From Methylotuvimicrobium sp. KM2 (lineage in GTDB: Bacteria > Pseudomonadota > Gammaproteobacteria > Methylococcales > Methylomonadaceae), in NCBI RefSeq assembly GCF_038051925.1, contig NZ_CP150634.1, positions 2,108,001-2,172,000 of the forward strand: 64,000 nucleotides of DNA. Direction: 5' to 3'. A program made the position numbers and the translations under genes. Positions 41,073 to 49,823 of the stretch are shown piece by piece (the stretch's first letter is position 1; every line of letters begins with the position of its first letter). Under the pieces are notes generated by a model. It searched no databases and was not told the origin of the DNA. It saw only the letters and a list, made by a program, of their open reading frames with translations.

Positions 41073-42719
41073 ATGAAAAACAAATCGGTCAGCTTGCTGA
41101 TTGCGTTGTTGTTCAGTCTAATCGGGTTTGGAGTGGGTAATTTTGCCTTCGCCGCACAACCTGATTTCGAACAACTTAAAAAAGATTATTATGAATCGCA
41201 TCCGGGTAAAGGATCTCACGGTAAATACTGGGAGCCGATCCCCATTCAAAAATATTGGAATCCCAAAGATTTTTATACACCACCTAAAACCGTTCAGGGC
41301 GAAGTTGGCCGCGATACCTGTATCGGTTGTCACCAAAGCACCTCACCCGGCGCATTCCATGCTTGGAAAAACAGTGTTCATGGCGATTTGAAGAAGATCC
41401 GCAACTTGCCGGATAGCGATGTGCGTGCCTATAAAAAGAAAAAATTAGCCGAAGTCGAAGCTAATTTGACAAAGCTAGGCTTGCTCGACAAAGGCCAACA
41501 ACTCGACCAAGTCGGTTGTATCGACTGCCATGGCGGAGTCGGTAAAGATACCATCAATCATGCCGAAAATCTGGTCATGCCGGACCGGGTCGCTTGCGGT
41601 ACTTGCCATTTGAGCGAGTTTGCCGAAGCCGAATCGGAAAAAGATCAAGAATGGCCGCAAAAGCAATGGAGCAAAGGCCATCCTTCGCATGCTGTCGATT
41701 GGGAAGCCAACGTCGAAAATACGATTTGGGCGGCAATGCCTGAGCGTGAAGTCGCGCAAGGCTGTGATATGTGCCACTATCAGCAAAACAAATGCGACGG
41801 CTGTCATACCCGGCACACCTTTTCGGTCGCCGAAGCTAGGCAACCCGAAGCTTGCGCGACTTGTCACAACGGCGTCGATCATAATGAGTTCGAAAACTTC
41901 ATGACCTCTAAGCACGGTACGCAGTATCAAACTTTGGGTAAAGCCAACTGGAATTTCGAAGTGCCATTGAAAGACGCGATCGCTAAAGGCGGCTACACCG
42001 CGCCGACTTGTCAGCTGTGCCATTTCGAATACAAGGGCGAATACTCGCACAATCTGGTGCGCAAGGTACGGTGGGCGTTCAACCCGACTCCGGCTATCGC
42101 CGACAACCTAGGTCATCCTTGGTTCGAAGAGCGTAAAGAATCATGGGTAGAGACTTGTAGTTTGTGTCACTCGGCCAGTTTTGCCAAAGCTTACCTCGAT
42201 GCTGCCGATAAAGGAACAATTCAAGGGCTTGCGGTTGAACAGGAAGCCAAAAAAGTCATCAACAAACTCTATGATGATGGTTTATTGGTCGGCCAAAACA
42301 ACAATCGTCCGGCGCCTCCCGCACCTGAAAAAGATGCTGCCGGCGGATTCTTCCAATTGTTCTGGGCTAAAGGCAATAATCCGAGTCACGTTGAAAGAGT
42401 CTATGCCGACATGTGGGAACACGATGTCATCAAGCATTATAAAGGCATCTTCCATGCTAATCCCGGCGGTTTTACTTACACTGAGGGTTGGTCGAATCTG
42501 ATGCGCGATTACACCGAGATCATGGATGAAGACACGCGTTTACGCGAAATGGCTGCGATGAAATCCGGTGGTAAATTGCAAACGGTTTCCGCTTCGGCTC
42601 AACCATCGTCCTCGGACAAAGACAACAGTCTGCTTCTTAGTGCGTTATTGTTGATTGCATTCGGTTTAGGTGTTGCTTACATGGTGTTAAAGCCTGCAAA
42701 ACCAGAATCGGATCAATGA
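41073..42719 (+). CDS. haoA: Hydroxylamine oxidoreductase, octaheme, membrane-anchored
   Basis: 548 residues. Signal peptide (VSLLIALLFSLIGFG...AFAA) and eight CxxCH sites: CIGCH, CIDCH, CGTCH, CDMCH, CDGCH, CATCH, CQLCH, CSLCH. The segment YKGIFHANPGGFTYTEGWS matches the region of the cross-linking tyrosine near the P460 heme. A C-terminal helix (LLLSALLLIAFGLGVAYMV) would anchor it in the membrane, unlike soluble nitrifier HAO. In methanotrophs HAO removes hydroxylamine made when methane monooxygenase oxidises ammonia. ATG 41073 follows GGAGGGGAA; an earlier in-frame start at 40833 runs through a repeat and is rejected. Confidence 0.94.
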   Translation: MKNKSVSLLIALLFSLIGFGVGNFAFAAQPDFEQLKKDYYESHPGKGSHGKYWEPIPIQKYWNPKDFYTPPKTVQGEVGRDTCIGCHQSTSPGAFHAWKNSVHGDLKKIRNLPDSDVRAYKKKKLAEVEANLTKLGLLDKGQQLDQVGCIDCHGGVGKDTINHAENLVMPDRVACGTCHLSEFAEAESEKDQEWPQKQWSKGHPSHAVDWEANVENTIWAAMPEREVAQGCDMCHYQQNKCDGCHTRHTFSVAEARQPEACATCHNGVDHNEFENFMTSKHGTQYQTLGKANWNFEVPLKDAIAKGGYTAPTCQLCHFEYKGEYSHNLVRKVRWAFNPTPAIADNLGHPWFEERKESWVETCSLCHSASFAKAYLDAADKGTIQGLAVEQEAKKVINKLYDDGLLVGQNNNRPAPPAPEKDAAGGFFQLFWAKGNNPSHVERVYADMWEHDVIKHYKGIFHANPGGFTYTEGWSNLMRDYTEIMDEDTRLREMAAMKSGGKLQTVSASAQPSSSDKDNSLLLSALLLIAFGLGVAYMVLKPAKPESDQ

Positions 42720-43723
42720 CAGAAGTGATAAAAAAACGCTACGGAAAAGGGCTTCTATTGTTGGTCGGTATCGCATCGCTGTTGGGAGGCGGTGCGATAC
42801 TCTTTCATAAATTGAGCGGCCCGGCACCGTCCGGCGCCGTTCAAGTCGACGAACGATTGAATGTCAATTCTTCATCCATACCACCGACCGATTTGCCGGG
42901 ATTTTTTCCTGCCGATTCCGCGCGGCTTTATTCCTTTCGTTATGACGATAAAGATGCTTTCAGCTTAGCTGTCGTCCAGTACCGAAATGCTTCGGGAGCA
43001 AGATCGAGCGCCGTACTTTTTCCGAAGGAATCGCAAGACGGGGTGATTTCATCCAGTCAAACGGGATTACGAAACGAAATTTGGCAGTTAGCCAGCGAAG
43101 CCATTTTGAAACATGCGCCTGAACAGGCGCTGTTTTTGAGTTGGTGGGACGACGGTCAACGGATTCAATATTTAAGCGGACGTGAAGCTTGGCTGCAAAA
43201 GCCAGGCGAGGAAACTTTCTCAAGCTCGGTTTGGAGAGCTTTTCGTTCGGACTTGATTGAAGCGTCCAATAAGGAAAGAGATCGATTGGAGCATATGGCG
43301 CGTTGGCTGACGATGGATGCCGACAAGGCCTTAAGCGAAATTGTCGAGTATTTCGGTAATTCGCGTCCTATCTACTTATTGGTTAATAATGATGTGCTAT
43401 TGCGATTGTCTGAAATCAAGGCTTACGGCGGTTCGGATTTAGGCTTAAAAGCTAAGAATATTCCGGCCGGAACCAACCTGCATGGCGATATCGCACAGGT
43501 TAAGCGTTGGGCGCATGAAAACGGGGAAGGCAACTATCTGGCACATAAGGAAGGGCGTTATTACCGGACATGGGTGACAGCGACGGAAGGCAATGGCAAG
43601 GATACGCTCTTGGTTCGTCTGTTGCCGTTTATCGATTCGCTGAAAAAACTGCCTGATGGGGTTAGTTTGGTTTATCAAAGCGGGTGGGGCGGTTATTTAT
43701 CCGTTTATAAAGTCGAGCCCTAA
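42716..43723 (+). CDS. haoB: HaoB, membrane-linked partner of HAO
   Basis: 335 residues with one N-terminal transmembrane helix (GLLLLVGIASLLGGGAILF) and a periplasmic domain. Overlap with haoA by four bases (ATGA) and the haoAB order seen in methanotrophs and nitrifiers identify it. Function of HaoB is unsettled; it may aid assembly or interaction of HAO. Confidence 0.88.
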   Translation: MTEVIKKRYGKGLLLLVGIASLLGGGAILFHKLSGPAPSGAVQVDERLNVNSSSIPPTDLPGFFPADSARLYSFRYDDKDAFSLAVVQYRNASGARSSAVLFPKESQDGVISSSQTGLRNEIWQLASEAILKHAPEQALFLSWWDDGQRIQYLSGREAWLQKPGEETFSSSVWRAFRSDLIEASNKERDRLEHMARWLTMDADKALSEIVEYFGNSRPIYLLVNNDVLLRLSEIKAYGGSDLGLKAKNIPAGTNLHGDIAQVKRWAHENGEGNYLAHKEGRYYRTWVTATEGNGKDTLLVRLLPFIDSLKKLPDGVSLVYQSGWGGYLSVYKVEP

Positions 43724-43728
43724 TTAAT

Positions 43729-43830
43729 TTATACCCTTGGATCAAAAATCGGCGCCGGGGCGACCGTCCAAAGGCCCGGCGCCTAAATTCGATAGCTTAC
43801 CTCTATGGGCTATGGAATTTAGGCGCCGGG
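43729..43830 (+). repeat. R1 5' fragment joined to R2 palindrome
   Basis: R1 opening (GATCAAAAATCGGCGCCGG) ends at CAAAGG and continues as R2 (43775-43830), whose ends CCCGGCGCCTAAATTC and GAATTTAGGCGCCGGG are exact inverse copies. The R1 3' half is missing. Confidence 0.8.
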
Positions 43831-43839
43831 TTAATAATA

Positions 43840-44073
43840 TCAATAATCGTTGAGCCGATAACCTTTCCCCTGCATACAGTGTTTAAGCAACTCCTCTTGC
43901 TGTGTTTCCGGTATCTGCTTTAAACCGATTTGATATTTGCATTCGGACAGAGCAGTAACCGATTGTTCGTGTGAGAAACCGTCTTGACTCCATAATTGCC
44001 CAGACGAAGCACAACCGATAGTGGCAACTGTCGTTATCGCCGAAAAAATAATGATAATGGTTTTCATAAACAT
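43840..44073 (-). CDS. Small lipoprotein of unknown function
   Basis: 77 residues from ATG 44073, which follows AGGGG. Signal with lipobox TIGC (Cys21); two more cysteines (SECKY, HCMQGKGY) in the mature part. The C-terminal CMQGKGYRL pattern is common in small enterobacterial-type lipoproteins of unknown role. Convergent with haoB. Confidence 0.75.
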   Translation of the reverse strand: MFMKTIIIIFSAITTVATIGCASSGQLWSQDGFSHEQSVTALSECKYQIGLKQIPETQQEELLKHCMQGKGYRLNDY

Positions 44074-44230
44074 ACTAGCCCCTGGTAAATAATGGTTTAG
44101 CATAAAAGGTTCAAAGCCTAATCATGGCTTAATAGGCAAGATTTTAGAAGTCATTTTTTACCTGTTTTAGAGAGTCTGTAGGCAAACGGCAAGATTATCC
44201 TCGTATTCTAAGCGTTTATACTTATCGTAG

Positions 44231-44592
44231 ATGAAAATTCGGCCTCGGGGTGCCCGTCAAAGGCCCAGCATCTAAATTCCATAGGTATTTGGCAATAATA
44301 CAAAAATCATGGCTCATTTAGGGTAACTATTCAGCCCCCCGGAAATTATCGTTCCCAAGCTCTGCGTGGGAACGCCTGAGTACCGCTCCTGCGGTGCGAG
44401 ACGCTAGAGCGTCTCGGTCTTCATTCCCGCGCCGGAGCGTGGGAACGATAGCGGGTGTGAATAATTACCATTTAGGTGCTAGGTAAATATGGCCATGTAG
44501 ACTCTATGCCAGTTCCATGCTGGCAAAGCCTTTATCGAGCACCCCGAAGCCTCCTCCGGCACTGCCAAAATTTGAAGTACGAAAGGTATAAC
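44231..44592 (+). repeat. R1 copy interrupted by R2, itself interrupted by R3
   Basis: R1 5' part 44231-44263, R2 from 44264 (CCCAGCATCTAAAT) to 44483 (ATTTAGGTGCTAGG), and R1 3' part 44484-44592. R2 is split by an R3 element at 44333-44468 with ends GTAACTATTCA and TGAATAATTAC. Three nested insertions occupy most of the 44074-44692 gap; no gene. Confidence 0.85.
44333..44468 (+). repeat. Repeat R3, intact copy
   Basis: 136 bp bounded by GTAACTATTCA and TGAATAATTAC (10 of 11 positions complementary). The interior has CGTTCCCAAGC/GCGTGGGAACG and GAGACGCTAGAGCGTCTC palindromes. Confidence 0.85.
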
Positions 44593-44692
44593 ACGCCTCA
44601 ACAGTCGTCAAATACGCCATAAATTCTTATTCAACCGGCAACATTTGGTCTATCCTTATTGATAAATAGTTAATTGGCAAGGTTGTATACCA

Positions 44693-45283
44693 ATGTTTCG
44701 AGAACGAAAAGAATATAGAAAAAACCTAACTTCTTCAGGAAAGTTGCATTTAGCAGGTGAAACATTGGACTTTATTAGTCACGATGTTTCAGTGAATGGT
44801 ATCTTGATCGAAATCGTGCCCGGGAGGTTGTTGTCTACCTTTAGCGATTTTGAATCGTTTATTAATGAAAACAGTGCGGCTGAAATTTTTGTTAAAGACT
44901 TAATGCTAACCGGCGAAGTTGAAATTATCTGGATAAAAGAAAAAGATAATAATATCTTGATGGGTTTGGAATTCAAGCATGTTATTTACAATGCCGATCG
45001 CTTATGGTTAAAGCGTCAATACTATCGTAAAAAACAGACTTTTGTTGGGTTCTTGATGCTTAATAACAAGAGAGTAGAATTCGAAGGAAAAAACATTTCG
45101 GTAGACGGCCTAATGATCTATGTAAAAGATCTCGACAAAGATTTGTTGCCGAATGCCGTGGTTAGTTTATATTCCGAATCCCTAAAAATGAAAGGAATGG
45201 CTAAGATTTGTTGGATACAACATGAACAAGAGCAAGAAAAAAATGGTGCGTTAATAGGCTTACGTTATTTGAGTAGTGAATGA
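44693..45283 (+). CDS. Tandem PilZ-domain protein
   Basis: 196 residues containing two PilZ-like halves: first RKEYR (R5-x3-R9) with DVSVNG (about 39-44), second RQYYRKK with NISVDG (about 140-145). Both keep the RxxxR and (D/N)xSxxG c-di-GMP-binding pattern, although the spacing should be checked. It could be a c-di-GMP effector, matching the diguanylate cyclase encoded 4 kb upstream. The stop is directly followed by an R3 element. Confidence 0.78.
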   Translation: MFRERKEYRKNLTSSGKLHLAGETLDFISHDVSVNGILIEIVPGRLLSTFSDFESFINENSAAEIFVKDLMLTGEVEIIWIKEKDNNILMGLEFKHVIYNADRLWLKRQYYRKKQTFVGFLMLNNKRVEFEGKNISVDGLMIYVKDLDKDLLPNAVVSLYSESLKMKGMAKICWIQHEQEQEKNGALIGLRYLSSE

Positions 45284-45586
45284 GTAACTATTCAGTCCCC
45301 GGTAATTATCGTTTCCACGCTTTGCGTGGGAACGCCTGAGTACCGCTCCAGCGGTACGAGACGCTAGAGCGTCTCGGTCTTCATTCCCGCGCGGCAGCGC
45401 TCATCGTTATACACAAGTGCCGTCATTCCCGCAGGACGCGGGCATCCAGTGCCATGGATGGTCGCCCTCAAGCTATCCATGCAGCCTGGATTCCGGCAAT
45501 CCCTGCCGGAATGACGGCTATCAAACAGAGATGTGTATAACGATGAGCGCCGGAGCCTGGGAACGATAGGGGGTGTGAATCATTAC
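45284..45586 (+). repeat. R3 copy interrupted by R4
   Basis: R3 ends GTAACTATTCAG (45284) and GTGAATCATTAC (45586) surround an R4 element at 45400-45547. R4 has exact 15-bp inverted ends CTCATCGTTATACAC and GTGTATAACGATGAG. Confidence 0.85.
45400..45547 (+). repeat. Repeat R4, copy 1 (MITE-like)
   Basis: 148 bp with perfect 15-bp terminal inverted repeats. Interior includes CATTCCCGCAGGACGCGGGC and GGATTCCGGCAATCCC palindromes. Inserted within R3. Confidence 0.85.
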
Positions 45587-45623
45587 AAGCTGACTGAATA
45601 CCTGTGTCCGAAAGCAATAGTAT

Positions 45624-46010
45624 TCAATCGTATTTGATATATTTAAAACGAGGGTCGTCCGGTGTGCCCTCTAGCGATGAATTTTGGTCTAATCCGGGCT
45701 GCCACATGACAACCTCCTCGATTTTTTTTGCTAGTTCGAAATCTTTATTCGTGATGCCTTTCGCGGCGTGGTTGACCAATTTGACGATAACGAAAGCATA
45801 GGACACGGTAAGGTCGGGATGGTGGAAGGCTGCTTCGGCTAGGTGACCTACGGTATTGACGATCATCAGTGTCGATTTCCAACCGCTTGTTTTATATTTG
45901 CGTCGAATCCATCCTTTTTCGAGATACCAGTTCGGTAATTCCGCTTTGAGTCTAGCTTCTACCTCTTGATCGGAATAGGTTTCTTCGTGTTTGCGTTCTC
46001 TCCAGCTCAT
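45624..46010 (-). CDS. phhB: Pterin-4a-carbinolamine dehydratase family protein
   Basis: 128 residues with the dehydratase signature AAFHHPDLTVSYAFVIVKL then VNHAAKGIT and a downstream Asp (NKDFELA). The family recycles tetrahydropterin cofactor or acts in molybdopterin/pterin metabolism; no phenylalanine hydroxylase is nearby. The N-terminus is extended by about 30 residues (MSWRERKHEETYSDQEVEAR) and the C-terminus by a 25-residue tail against minimal PCDs. AGAGG precedes ATG 46010. Confidence 0.85.
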   Translation of the reverse strand: MSWRERKHEETYSDQEVEARLKAELPNWYLEKGWIRRKYKTSGWKSTLMIVNTVGHLAEAAFHHPDLTVSYAFVIVKLVNHAAKGITNKDFELAKKIEEVVMWQPGLDQNSSLEGTPDDPRFKYIKYD

Positions 46011-46056
46011 GATGATGACCTCTTGGAATCAATCGTAATAATGGTAGTGAAAGGCG

Positions 46057-46563
46057 TTATTGTTCATCTTGTTTGACGCATTCTAACAATGAATATTGGA
46101 TAATGAATAGCGTGATTGCGATGGGAAATAGCAAAAAATGTTCAATAAGCAATAAGCTGACAACAGAAAAACCCATCGTTATCAAAGACAGTAGGCGCTT
46201 GCGCCCGGCAATCTTTAACATGACTCTCAGCGTTTCTTGATCGATGTTTTTCCTTTGTCCGACAAAAAGTATTACCGTTATAAGCGAAACGAAAGCTAGA
46301 AAATATGGGAAATATATGAACATCGGCGCATCGGGTTCGAAAAAACGATGCCAATAAGCAAACCATACGAATAACGTGCTCGATGCATAAATGTCATGCC
46401 AGTTAAGATGGTTGGGTTTATTAACCAATACGCCGATGCCGCTAACCGCCATTACCGATCCCATGAGCGGAACGACAAACGGCGACAATAAATAGGCAAC
46501 CAGCGGATGATTATTATCGGCAAGGTAGCCCAGGGATAGGCAAGTTAAAATGAAAATTGGCAT
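46057..46563 (-). CDS. Hypothetical multi-pass membrane protein
   Basis: 168 residues from ATG 46563, with about six hydrophobic segments, Met-rich and small. No family recognised. An apparent longer frame to 46689 would start inside an R1 repeat and is rejected. Lies 46 bp downstream (same strand) of no gene; it is upstream of the pterin dehydratase gene with a 46-bp gap and may share its transcript. Confidence 0.7.
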   Translation of the reverse strand: MPIFILTCLSLGYLADNNHPLVAYLLSPFVVPLMGSVMAVSGIGVLVNKPNHLNWHDIYASSTLFVWFAYWHRFFEPDAPMFIYFPYFLAFVSLITVILFVGQRKNIDQETLRVMLKIAGRKRLLSLITMGFSVVSLLLIEHFLLFPIAITLFIIQYSLLECVKQDEQ

Positions 46564-46722
46564 ATATTTTTCGCACTTAAAATTTCGGCAGCACCTGAGG
46601 AGGCGCCTGGGTGTCCGATACAGGCTTTGCCAGCATGGAGCTGGCATAGAGCCTACATGGACGTATTCACGGCGTCCTTTAGCGGACACCCAGGCGCCGA
46701 ATTTTGATCTACGATGGCTATA
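46564..46722 (-). repeat. Dispersed repeat R1, reverse copy
   Basis: Reads TTCGCACTTAAAATTTCGG ... GCCGAATTTTGATC in the plus direction. It sits right at the start of the membrane-protein gene, so it may carry its promoter. The rest of 46723-46884 holds the ppsA promoter region with no recognised boxes. Confidence 0.85.
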
Positions 46723-46884
46723 AATGAGCCCATGATTTGTAAAAAATGTGACGCCATAAAGGATTGTATCTCAACGATGGTATTTGCCAATGAATCTATT
46801 GCTTGGGTGTTAATCATGTGTGAAGATTGATAATCAACCGGCTACAATGATTGAGACTGTTGAGCAAAAACCGGAGGAACGCAC

Positions 46885-49311
46885 ATGTCAGAAAAATTCA
46901 AGTACATCCGTTGGTTTGAGGAGCTAACGATCGAGGATATTCCTTTGGTTGGCGGCAAGAATGCCTCGCTGGGCGAGATGTACCGCGAACTAGCAGCCGA
47001 AGGCATCTGCGTGCCGAACGGTTTTGCAATTACAGCTGAAGGATACCGGCACATGCTCGATAAGGCGGATGCCTGGGCAGCCTTGCATGAGGCGCTCGAT
47101 ACATTGAATCCCGATGATGTGAACGATTTGGCTAGACGCGCCAGAAAAGCGCGAGATATCGTTTACGCAGCGCCTCTTTCAGAAGAATTAGAGCATGAAA
47201 TTCTCCGTGCTTTCGATCAACTTCAAGGACAATACGATGAAGAATTGACCGTTGCGGTTAGAAGTTCGGCGACGGCAGAAGACTTACCAACCGCAAGCTT
47301 CGCCGGTCAACAGGATACCTATCTAAATGTACATGGTGGACAAGCCCTGCTCGATGCGTGTAAGCGTTGTTTCGCGAGTCTATTTACCGATCGGGCGATT
47401 CATTACCGGGTCGATCAAGGTTTCGATCATTTCAAGGTGTCGTTATCGATCGGCGTAATGAAAATGGTCCGTTCGGATTTAGCGTCGAGCGGCGTGATGT
47501 TTTCGATCGATACCGAATCGGGATTTAAGGACGCGATATTTATCACCGGTGCTTACGGTCTCGGTGAAAATGTCGTGCAGGGCTCGGTCGATCCGGACGA
47601 GTTTTATGTGCATAAGCCGACCTTCGAGCAAGGTCATCGTTGTGTACTTCGGCGGTCGCTTGGCGCTAAAAAAATCAAGATGATCTATAGCGAAGGCCGC
47701 ACGCGAGAGCAAACTTGTAATGTCGTGACATCTGCCGAAGAGCGTTCGCAATTTTGCCTAAGCGCCGGCGAGGTGCTGACCTTGGCCGATTACGCGATCA
47801 AGATCGAAAAGCATTACAGCGCGAAGGCAAATCAGCCTAGACCGATGGATATCGAATGGGCGAAGGACGGTCTGGATGGGCAACTCTACATCGTGCAGGC
47901 ACGCCCCGAAACGGTTGCGTCGCAGTTGAGCGGCACGATGCTCGAACAATACGAATTAAAACAAAAGGCCGAGGCGATTGTGATTGGACGAGCGGTCGGC
48001 AGCAAGATCGCGGTCGGTACCGCGCATGTAATCAAAAATGTCAGCCAATTGAATACCTTTAAACCCGGCGAAGTGTTGATCACCGACATGACTACACCGG
48101 ATTGGGAGCCGGTCATGAAAACGGCGGCCGCGATCGTGACCAATCGAGGCGGGCGTACCTGTCATGCAGCGATCATTGCCCGCGAACTAGGTGTCCCGGC
48201 CGTGATCGGCTGCGACAATGCGACCGAAACGATTAAGACCGGTACGACTGTCACGGTATCTTGTGCCGAAGGCGATGCCGGCAAGGTCTATGAAGGCGAG
48301 TTGAGTTTCGATGTCAATAAGACCGATCTTTCCGGATTGAAGCGACCGAAAACTAAAATCATGTTGAATTTGGGCAATCCGGAATTGGCATTCAAACTCA
48401 GCTTTTTGCCGAATGACGGCGTCGGGTTGGCGCGGATGGAATTCATCATTACTGAGTTTATCAAGGCTCATCCGATGGCGCTGATTCATCCTGAACGCAT
48501 ACATGATGCCGACGAAAAAGCAACGGTTAAACGCTTGACCCGCCATTATGCACAACCGGAGGATTTTTTCATCGAGCGTCTTGCGGAGGGAGTCGGTACG
48601 ATCGCGGCAGCGTTTTATCCGAAACCTGTCGTGGTCAGAATGTCCGACTTCAAGACTAACGAATATGCAACCTTGCTCGGCGGGCGCTGGTTCGAGAGCG
48701 ACGAGGCGAATCCGATGATCGGTTTCAGAGGTGCCTCGCGTTATGTTCACCCCGATTACAAAGAAGGCTTCGCACTCGAATGCCGAGCAATGAAGCGGGT
48801 TCGCGAAGACATGGGTTTGACCAACGTGATTCTTATGATTCCGTTTTGCCGCCGGGAGCAAGAAGCTGTGCGCGTTTTGGATTATATGGCCGAGCTCGGT
48901 TTGAAAAGAGGGGAGAACGGGCTCGAAATTTATGTGATGTGCGAAATTCCGAATAATGTCATTCGTATCGATGCGTTTTCGAAACTGTTCGACGGTTTTT
49001 CGATTGGTTCGAACGATTTGACTCAATTGACGCTCGGCGTCGATAGGGATTCCGAAATACTTGCCGAAGATTTCGATGAACGCGACCCGGGCGTCAAAGA
49101 AATGATCCGTATGGCCGTGGAAGGCGCACGTCGTAACGGCAAGCATTCCGGCTTGTGCGGGCAGGCGCCGTCCGATTATCCGGAAATGGCCGAATATTTG
49201 GTCGAAATCGGCATCGACTCGATGAGTTTGAATCCGGATACGGTGTTGCAGACGACTCAGCGGATTTTGGCTCTGGAAGAAACAATAAGGGAGAGACAGC
49301 CAAACTATTAG
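46885..49311 (+). CDS. ppsA: Phosphoenolpyruvate synthase
   Basis: 808 residues, the usual PpsA length. N-terminal ATP-grasp (VGGKNASLGEMYREL, VRSSATAEDLPTASFAGQQDTYLN), central swivelling domain with catalytic His in GGRTCHAAIIARELGVPAVIGC, and C-terminal PEP/pyruvate-binding barrel (GFRGASRY, LCGQAPSDYPEMAEYLVEIG). Converts pyruvate and ATP to PEP, important for gluconeogenesis from C1 units. GGAGGAACGC precedes ATG 46885. Confidence 0.96.
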   Translation: MSEKFKYIRWFEELTIEDIPLVGGKNASLGEMYRELAAEGICVPNGFAITAEGYRHMLDKADAWAALHEALDTLNPDDVNDLARRARKARDIVYAAPLSEELEHEILRAFDQLQGQYDEELTVAVRSSATAEDLPTASFAGQQDTYLNVHGGQALLDACKRCFASLFTDRAIHYRVDQGFDHFKVSLSIGVMKMVRSDLASSGVMFSIDTESGFKDAIFITGAYGLGENVVQGSVDPDEFYVHKPTFEQGHRCVLRRSLGAKKIKMIYSEGRTREQTCNVVTSAEERSQFCLSAGEVLTLADYAIKIEKHYSAKANQPRPMDIEWAKDGLDGQLYIVQARPETVASQLSGTMLEQYELKQKAEAIVIGRAVGSKIAVGTAHVIKNVSQLNTFKPGEVLITDMTTPDWEPVMKTAAAIVTNRGGRTCHAAIIARELGVPAVIGCDNATETIKTGTTVTVSCAEGDAGKVYEGELSFDVNKTDLSGLKRPKTKIMLNLGNPELAFKLSFLPNDGVGLARMEFIITEFIKAHPMALIHPERIHDADEKATVKRLTRHYAQPEDFFIERLAEGVGTIAAAFYPKPVVVRMSDFKTNEYATLLGGRWFESDEANPMIGFRGASRYVHPDYKEGFALECRAMKRVREDMGLTNVILMIPFCRREQEAVRVLDYMAELGLKRGENGLEIYVMCEIPNNVIRIDAFSKLFDGFSIGSNDLTQLTLGVDRDSEILAEDFDERDPGVKEMIRMAVEGARRNGKHSGLCGQAPSDYPEMAEYLVEIGIDSMSLNPDTVLQTTQRILALEETIRERQPNY

Positions 49312-49823
49312 CCCTTCGCGCTCAATTAGCCCAAACCCAGGCACTCTTGCAATAATTACTCCTGATTCGCTAGCTGCTTCAGCTTGCCGGAGCCAAGTGC
49401 CCGAGCGGGCCAGTCGTAACCGCAGCGACTTCTGCGGGACGGGTTATTTAACCCGTCCCCAACGTTTCGGTTTGCCCTAAACATTTCGGCTGACTTCGGC
49501 CAAAGTCAAAACGTTTAGAACGGGGTTGCAAACCCCGTCCTGCCAGGGATATCCTGGTTTTTGGGTTTTAGCTGAAGAAACTTGCTAATCAGGTAATTAC
49601 TTGTCTGCTGGCGATTATGTCGCCGACAACAATTCAATCGCCGGCCGCGCCCAAAATCGTCGTGTTGATCTGTGGATAAATATATGTGAACTACAACAAT
49701 AAAATGATAATTAACGTAAAAACAACCTATTAACTGCTAGTATTAAAGCTATACTGCTTTCCGGGCAGTATTCGTTGCCTACATTGAAATACATTTGGAA
49801 TTATTGTTTATGGAGTGTTTACT
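49312..49823. other. Gap with repeat R5 and promoter of secreted-protein gene
   Basis: Holds R5 (about 49354-49600) followed by an AT-rich tract with a run of TTAACGTAAAAAC-type sequence that likely contains the promoter for the gene at 49824. No gene. Confidence 0.6.
49354..49600 (+). repeat. Repeat R5, full-length copy
   Basis: About 247 bp. Ends TAATTACTCCTGATT... and ...GCTAATCAGGTAATTA are inverse. Contains GACGGGTTATTTAACCCGTC and ACGGGGTTGCAAACCCCGTC palindromes. Related sequence at 51288-51400 (reverse) and 53403-53907. Confidence 0.8.

Noticed and set aside
46564..46689. Extended N-terminus for the membrane protein at 46057
   Set aside because: It is translation of an R1 repeat; ATG 46563 begins the first hydrophobic helix.
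48187..49344. 385-codon open frame antisense to ppsA
   Set aside because: Lies wholly opposite the well-conserved ppsA; composition (His/Arg/Phe-rich) is that of a reverse-strand shadow.
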